NCBI GenBank assembly: GCA_017889635.1
Contig: JAGGAC010000014.1
Span: forward strand, 1-64,000
Reading direction: 5' to 3'
DNA: 64,000 bases
Origin: Bacillota bacterium
GTDB lineage: Bacteria > Bacillota > Negativicutes > Sporomusales > CTSoil-080
The notes under the pieces were generated by a model, which was given only the letters and a program-made list of their open reading frames with translations, did no database searches and was not told where the DNA came from. Shown here one piece after another: positions 59,973 to 64,000 of the stretch. A program made the translations under genes and the position numbers. Each line of letters opens with the position of its first letter. The first letter of the stretch is position 1.

Positions 59973-62018
59973 TTAGAACCTATAGTTGGTTCCTACCATC
60001 ATCCATATTCCCGGCTCCGGATAAAATAATTCATCCTCATATTGCTTATTAAAAATATTATACACCGTAATATACCAATCCTGTTTTTCATTTACCTGGC
60101 GGCTTATTTTTAAATCCACTACATTATAGCTGGGAAGAAAAGAATACACAGTTTTTTGGGCTGAACGATTATCAGCGCCAGTGCTGTCCGCGGTATAGCG
60201 CTCTCCAATCCAATGCCCGGTAAGATTAAAATCATACCCTTTGCCGGCCTGATAATGGACCCCGTAATTTATATGATTTCTTGGCGTATAAGTAAGGTCG
60301 GTCACGTTTCCGCTTGTATCCTCGGCCGAAGTATCTAAATAAGTATAATTGACAAACCCATCCAAGCGGGTCGAAAACTTTTTGTTCAAGTTAATTTCTA
60401 ACCCCTTAATCTTGGCCCAAGTAAGATTCTGGTATTTTGATGTCTTGTTAAGTCGGTTTATTTTATCAGCAATGTCACTTTTAAAAATTGCAATATCTCC
60501 GGTTACCGTTGAATTAAATTCATGTTTTAACCCCAGTTCATAATTTTTGGCTTTTTCCGGTTTTAAATTGGCATTGCCGGAAGTGGTCGTAAAAAGCTGC
60601 TCAGCGCTGGGAAAACTATAGGTCTGACCATAAGACGTGCGCAGGATATTACGCTTATCCAACCGGTAGACCATATTAACGGTCGGATTAGTCGCCGAAC
60701 TATCGATACTGCTGTTATCACTATTTACCACTTCGTTGGTGTCATGTCTGACACCAACGGTAATCGTAGTTCTCTCATTGGCAAGTATATTATCTTGCGC
60801 ATAATAGCTGTAGCGTTTGTTTTTATAATCCAACCAGTAATAATTGTCTGGAATGTAAGGATCAGCCGCCGAATTATTTGCGGAATTTTTCCAGTCGATA
60901 TCATTATACACGGTCCCAAAAGTCAGCGTGTGTATAGTGTTTAATTTCCAATTACCAACTAGTTCCACCCCTGTTAGCGTACTATCCCAGTAACTGGCGT
61001 TCCAGCGATATGTACTATAACCACTATCGCCGGTTTTAATGCCGTTTGAAAGACTTACTCCCGAATTTGAATCATAGTCGGCCCCATTAGCCCATAAGCC
61101 CTGGTTTTCCGTAAACCGGTATACCTTTATATCAAAATCGAACTTACTATTCAGCTTCTTAGCATAATCCAATGACAGGTTGATCCTTTCCCAGTCCCGA
61201 TATTGCCAATTATTTAACCCAGGCCAAAAACCGCTTGTATAACTTATCGTCTTACCGGTAACAGGATCAACCGCATTTTGACAGTCCTTATCTGTAATCG
61301 AATACCCCCCTGCAAACGTCAGTGATGCGTCATTATCAAATGTCCAGTTCATTTTAGTATTAAAATATTTTGTATCCTTGCTGATACTTCGATAACCGTT
61401 AGTATGCTCAGAACCGGCATCAAAATAATAATTAAACTTTTTATCGCCGCCACCATAAGCAACAGAGCCATTTAGAGTACCCCAGGTTCCGGCAGCAAGC
61501 GAAACTTTACCGCCCTGATAATCTCCGCCGCTTTTAGTGGTAATTAATATTACCCCCCCTTTGGCATCGGTTCCATAAATCACCGGAGCCGGCCCTTTAA
61601 TTACTTCAATTTTCGCAATATTATCCACCTGAATCATTGCGACATCCACTGCAGCAGAACTGGTCATTTTAGCCAACGGATTTACTGGCACACCATCAAT
61701 ATATATTTTAACATCTGTTGCTGTAACTCCCCTTATATCAACAATCGTGTTTCCTTTCCTGCCCTGGTGCAAGTTTAATCCAGGAACATCCGCTAACGCT
61801 TCCGCTAAATTTCGCGCCCCTTTAGCCGCTATATCTTTGTCAGTAATTACACTGGTTGTAACCAAATACTTCTCCAAAGGATCGGCGCTAACAACAACCT
61901 CATCCAAGGTTGTACCCTCGCTTGCTGCAGAACTCTCAGCAGCTGCCCACACCAGCCCCGGCAACATCAATAAGATACAATTGATAATTGCCAATTTAGA
62001 AAGAATTTCTTTATACAT
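59973..62018 (-). CDS. TonB-dependent outer-membrane receptor
   Basis: A 681-residue receptor importing a metal chelate or vitamin across the outer membrane. A signal peptide (cleavage near VWA-AAE) is followed by a TonB-box-like TLDEVVVSA, the plug domain (about 50-165: GARNLAEALADVPGLN, VDIRGVTATDVKIYIDGVPV, VIKGPAPVIYGTDAKGGVI) and a 22-strand barrel ending in MVGTNYRF with terminal Phe. Length and motifs fit the BtuB/siderophore group. It is followed upstream by an ABC ATPase and a FecCD permease on the same strand, so all act in one uptake route. Confidence 0.93.
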   Translation of the reverse strand: MYKEILSKLAIINCILLMLPGLVWAAAESSAASEGTTLDEVVVSADPLEKYLVTTSVITDKDIAAKGARNLAEALADVPGLNLHQGRKGNTIVDIRGVTATDVKIYIDGVPVNPLAKMTSSAAVDVAMIQVDNIAKIEVIKGPAPVIYGTDAKGGVILITTKSGGDYQGGKVSLAAGTWGTLNGSVAYGGGDKKFNYYFDAGSEHTNGYRSISKDTKYFNTKMNWTFDNDASLTFAGGYSITDKDCQNAVDPVTGKTISYTSGFWPGLNNWQYRDWERINLSLDYAKKLNSKFDFDIKVYRFTENQGLWANGADYDSNSGVSLSNGIKTGDSGYSTYRWNASYWDSTLTGVELVGNWKLNTIHTLTFGTVYNDIDWKNSANNSAADPYIPDNYYWLDYKNKRYSYYAQDNILANERTTITVGVRHDTNEVVNSDNSSIDSSATNPTVNMVYRLDKRNILRTSYGQTYSFPSAEQLFTTTSGNANLKPEKAKNYELGLKHEFNSTVTGDIAIFKSDIADKINRLNKTSKYQNLTWAKIKGLEINLNKKFSTRLDGFVNYTYLDTSAEDTSGNVTDLTYTPRNHINYGVHYQAGKGYDFNLTGHWIGERYTADSTGADNRSAQKTVYSFLPSYNVVDLKISRQVNEKQDWYITVYNIFNKQYEDELFYPEPGIWMMVGTNYRF

Positions 62019-62088
62019 GGTTTGCCTCCTCTTTAAATTGAATATTCTATTGGATTACACTCGAATTCCATGATAAATGCACTAATCA

Positions 62089-62871
62089 TTAAACTAATAC
62101 CGGAATACATACTTTCATTGTTTTTGATTTTCCAACCTCAATTTCGAATATCCTAACCCTTGTCGTATAGAGCTCGCTAAGAATGCTATCAGTAACAACC
62201 TCGTCCGGACTACCAAACGCGGTAATCGTTCCATTTTTCATAATCAATACCTTATTGCACAACAAAAAAGCATGGTTGGGAAAATGCGACGTCATAATAA
62301 TCGAATAGCCTTGCTCTGCCAGGTTATCAATTACTTGCAATATGCGAACCTGATTCCCATAATCAAGACTTGACGTCGGCTCATCCATAATTAACAATTC
62401 GGCTCGCTGAGTCAGAGCGCGGGCAATCAGTGCCAGTTGCCGCTCGCCGCCGCTGATTTGACTAAATAAGCAGTCTGCAAGATGCACTATTCCTAATTTA
62501 GCCAGAGCCTCAGTTGCTATGGCTAAATCATCATCAGACGGCCCTGCAGTAAATCCGATATGCGGCGTACGTCCCATAACAACCATATCCAACACCCGGT
62601 GGGGAAACACCATAGTAGTTGCCTGAGGAACATAAGCCATATACCCGGCCAATTCTCGCGCCGGAATCGCCCCTATTTTGCGGCCCTTAACCCGCACACT
62701 GCCTGTTCGCGTTTTTAAAATTCCCAGCAAGCACCGCAGCAAAGTTGTTTTTCCAGCGCCATTCGGCCCCAGTAGACAAACAACATCACCTTTATTGACA
62801 GCAAAAGAAAGACTTTTGAGCAAATCACTGGATGACGAATAGCCAAAACTGATATTATCTACCGCAAGCAA
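62089..62871 (-). CDS. ABC transporter ATP-binding protein (FecE/BtuD type)
   Basis: A 260-residue ATPase for uptake of iron chelates, haem or cobalamin with the FecCD-type permease next to it. Walker A GPNGAGKTTLLRCLLG, Q-loop YVPQATTMVF, signature ISGGERQLALIARAL, Walker B LLIMDEPTSSLD and the switch His in MTSHFPNHAF are all present. The TTG start has GGGGGAGAG upstream. A C-terminal extension (about 225-260) is slightly longer than usual. Substrate is not set by sequence; the TonB receptor gene lies 70 bases downstream. Confidence 0.94.
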   Translation of the reverse strand: MLAVDNISFGYSSSSDLLKSLSFAVNKGDVVCLLGPNGAGKTTLLRCLLGILKTRTGSVRVKGRKIGAIPARELAGYMAYVPQATTMVFPHRVLDMVVMGRTPHIGFTAGPSDDDLAIATEALAKLGIVHLADCLFSQISGGERQLALIARALTQRAELLIMDEPTSSLDYGNQVRILQVIDNLAEQGYSIIMTSHFPNHAFLLCNKVLIMKNGTITAFGSPDEVVTDSILSELYTTRVRIFEIEVGKSKTMKVCIPVLV

Positions 62872-62894
62872 AATCTCTCCCCCTATATCTTCTG

Positions 62895-63707
62895 CTAGAA
62901 CCTTTCGATATCAAACAACTCTTCATGCGTCAACCCGGTAACGGTATTTATATCAACCCCCGGCCTCACCGATAAAACAAGACTCTCGCCAGCTTTTGTC
63001 CACCGTACCGCTTTACAGCGCTGGTTACTCAAATATGTAAATCTGGCTGGGTTAGCCAATCGGGCTCGGGTCAACCCCTGCAAAACATCAGCCAGACAAG
63101 CGTCGCCCTCCACCGTAAGCTTTAGCTCAGGCGACTGTATTTGTCCAAAATGCGCCTCAACCACTAACGCCATTTTGACACCCAGCTCTAAGCCCAGACA
63201 ACTTTCACAATGATGCGCCAACGCCTGCTTTCGAAACATCATCTCCCTGTTTTGATACTCGCGCGGCGGAAGATAGGGCGTCTTTGGCGAAAAAACTATA
63301 TCTGATTCAAAATATGGTTTTATATCCAACACCGGGGTACCATCTACAGCATCAAATCCGCCAACATAAAGATCACACCCTGCCACCTTTTCCAATTTGA
63401 CAAGCGTCAACGCAATCGGATTCGGGCGCACAGCACTTCGTAGTCCAAAAACACCACGTTTCGGCAAGTCTGGGTTAACTTTCGATGGAACAACCTCAAG
63501 CAGCGATCGTTCACTCTGACCAAACCAGCTCAGAATCCACAGATGGCTATTATCGCCAATCCTACTGAGGGCCGGCTGATATTCAGGCATAATATGGACG
63601 ACAGCCGCCTGTCCGCCAAGCGGAACCTCCCCCGTAGTCCGCCAGCAACTTTCGGCATACCCAATTGGCCTAATAACACTACCATCACTTATACTCAGCT
63701 CAGTCAC
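62895..63707 (-). CDS. TrmO-type tRNA methyltransferase fused to a Cys/His-rich domain
   Basis: A 270-residue protein. Residues 1-140 are a TsaA/TrmO domain (IRPIGYAESCWRTTGEVP; RSAVRPNPIALTLVKLEKV; DGTPVLDIKPYF), known to N-methylate t6A37 in tRNA with S-adenosylmethionine. Residues about 155-270 add a different domain starting HHCESCLGLELGVKMALV, which resembles the FmdE/FwdE-type metal-binding fold. The GTG start has GGGGAG about 10 bases upstream. It lies between a FecCD permease and its ATPase, so a role in metal handling is possible. The C-terminal assignment is tentative. Confidence 0.8.
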   Translation of the reverse strand: MTELSISDGSVIRPIGYAESCWRTTGEVPLGGQAAVVHIMPEYQPALSRIGDNSHLWILSWFGQSERSLLEVVPSKVNPDLPKRGVFGLRSAVRPNPIALTLVKLEKVAGCDLYVGGFDAVDGTPVLDIKPYFESDIVFSPKTPYLPPREYQNREMMFRKQALAHHCESCLGLELGVKMALVVEAHFGQIQSPELKLTVEGDACLADVLQGLTRARLANPARFTYLSNQRCKAVRWTKAGESLVLSVRPGVDINTVTGLTHEELFDIERF

Positions 63708-63778
63708 ATTGACGCATCTCCCCTCATCTAATCACTGATAGCTAGTAAACCATCCTCTTATGTACAGTTTGCCTTATT

Positions 63779-64000
63779 CTATCCCCACCCGCGCTTAGCT
63801 CTGGCAAGCAGAAAAACAAAGAATGGCGCGCCAATAAGCGCCGTAAGAATACCCACTTGTATTTCCAGTGTGGCAATACTGCGACTTAAATTATCCATCA
63901 TTAACAAATAAGTCGCCCCCAAAACCAGTGATGCGAAAAGCACCCTCGTAAAATTCGCGCCAAACACCATTCTCGCCGTATGTGGAATCAACAGCCCTAC
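63779..64000 (-). CDS. FecCD-type ABC permease, C-terminal part (runs off window)
   Basis: The reading frame is open to the window edge, so the ORF-track start at 63991 is artificial. The visible 74 residues are the last two membrane helices of a BtuC/FecCD permease: VGLLIPHTARMVFGANFTRV, then LFASLVLGATYLLMMDNLSRS and VGILTALIGAPFFVFLLARA. It forms the membrane channel for the ATPase at 62089-62871. The TrmO-fusion gene begins 72 bases downstream. Confidence 0.92.
   Translation of the reverse strand, partial: VGLLIPHTARMVFGANFTRVLFASLVLGATYLLMMDNLSRSIATLEIQVGILTALIGAPFFVFLLARAKRGWG

Noticed and set aside
62018-62090. Cobalamin riboswitch before the TonB receptor gene
   Set aside because: The gap to the upstream gene is only 70 bases and lacks the B12-box sequence.

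Overview
ORGANISM. The window looks like a spore-forming, double-membraned Firmicute of the Negativicutes (Sporomusa/Pelosinus-like). It combines a TonB-dependent outer-membrane receptor, an RND pump with adaptor and an autotransporter-barrel remnant (outer membrane) with Gram-positive-style AGGAGG ribosome sites, frequent GTG/TTG starts, a sporulation-type sensor kinase, Spo0A-box-like sites, and a Na+-pumping methylmalonyl-CoA decarboxylase as in Veillonella. The lifestyle suggested is anaerobic (molybdopterin enzymes, ferredoxins, 2-oxoacid:ferredoxin oxidoreductase). The genus assignment is inference; nothing was searched. LAYOUT. 1-450: the 5' end of a 5S rRNA gene leaving the window, then tRNA-Cys, tRNA-Gly and tRNA-Leu, all leftward, with two near-consensus promoters. 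0.5-10 kb: two hypothetical genes, RecQ, a GNAT acetyltransferase, two HD-GYP proteins, a conserved unknown, a Crp/Fnr regulator and a DUF362 ferredoxin protein. 10.2-12.9 kb: a membrane histidine kinase (+), an iron alcohol dehydrogenase and a 34-codon membrane ORF. 13.1-31.7 kb: one apparent 18-19 gene leftward operon. From its promoter it reads 3-hydroxyacyl-CoA dehydrogenase, molybdopterin oxidoreductase plus small ferredoxin, a transhydroxylase-type molybdoenzyme (large and small subunits), thiolase, OFA-type MFS, DUF3870, methylmalonyl-CoA mutase (two chains), MeaB, epimerase, methylmalonyl-CoA decarboxylase (A, split gamma/delta parts, B, biotin carrier) and an aromatic-acid-type MFS transporter. 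31.9-38.1 kb: a related catabolic block (DUF3870 paralogue, metallo-beta-lactamase fold hydrolase, phosphate butyryltransferase-like enzyme, IorA/IorB, ACS-type MFS). 38.4-50 kb: HD-GYP receptor, FMN glutamate-synthase-like protein, ion transporter, DUF4153 membrane protein, RND pump and adaptor. 50-55 kb: a degraded stretch (broken M29 aminopeptidase, DUF192, barrel remnant, truncated chemoreceptor) with several long palindromes. 55-64 kb: DinB, HD-GYP, metallophosphoesterase, a candidate sRNA, an exported protein, then a metal-uptake cluster (TonB receptor, ABC ATPase, TrmO fusion, FecCD permease running off the end). HOW IT FITS. The strongest new signal is a 60-nt RNA element present three times within 6 kb (heads of the 18-gene operon and of the hydrolase/Ptb/Ior operon, and again inside the latter before its MFS gene). 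The copies align without gaps. They share a stem, a covarying hairpin whose loop pairs back to the 5' end (a pseudoknot), and a terminator that reuses the 3' strand of the first stem. This is the layout of a transcription-terminating riboswitch. I do not recognise the class. Its targets look like one regulon for taking up and degrading an oxygenated, probably aromatic, compound to acyl-CoA and propionate-type intermediates (inference). Three catabolic or peptidase genes carry internal deletions relative to their families (mmdA, the B12-binding mutase chain, the M29 aminopeptidase), which is either real decay or an assembly problem.
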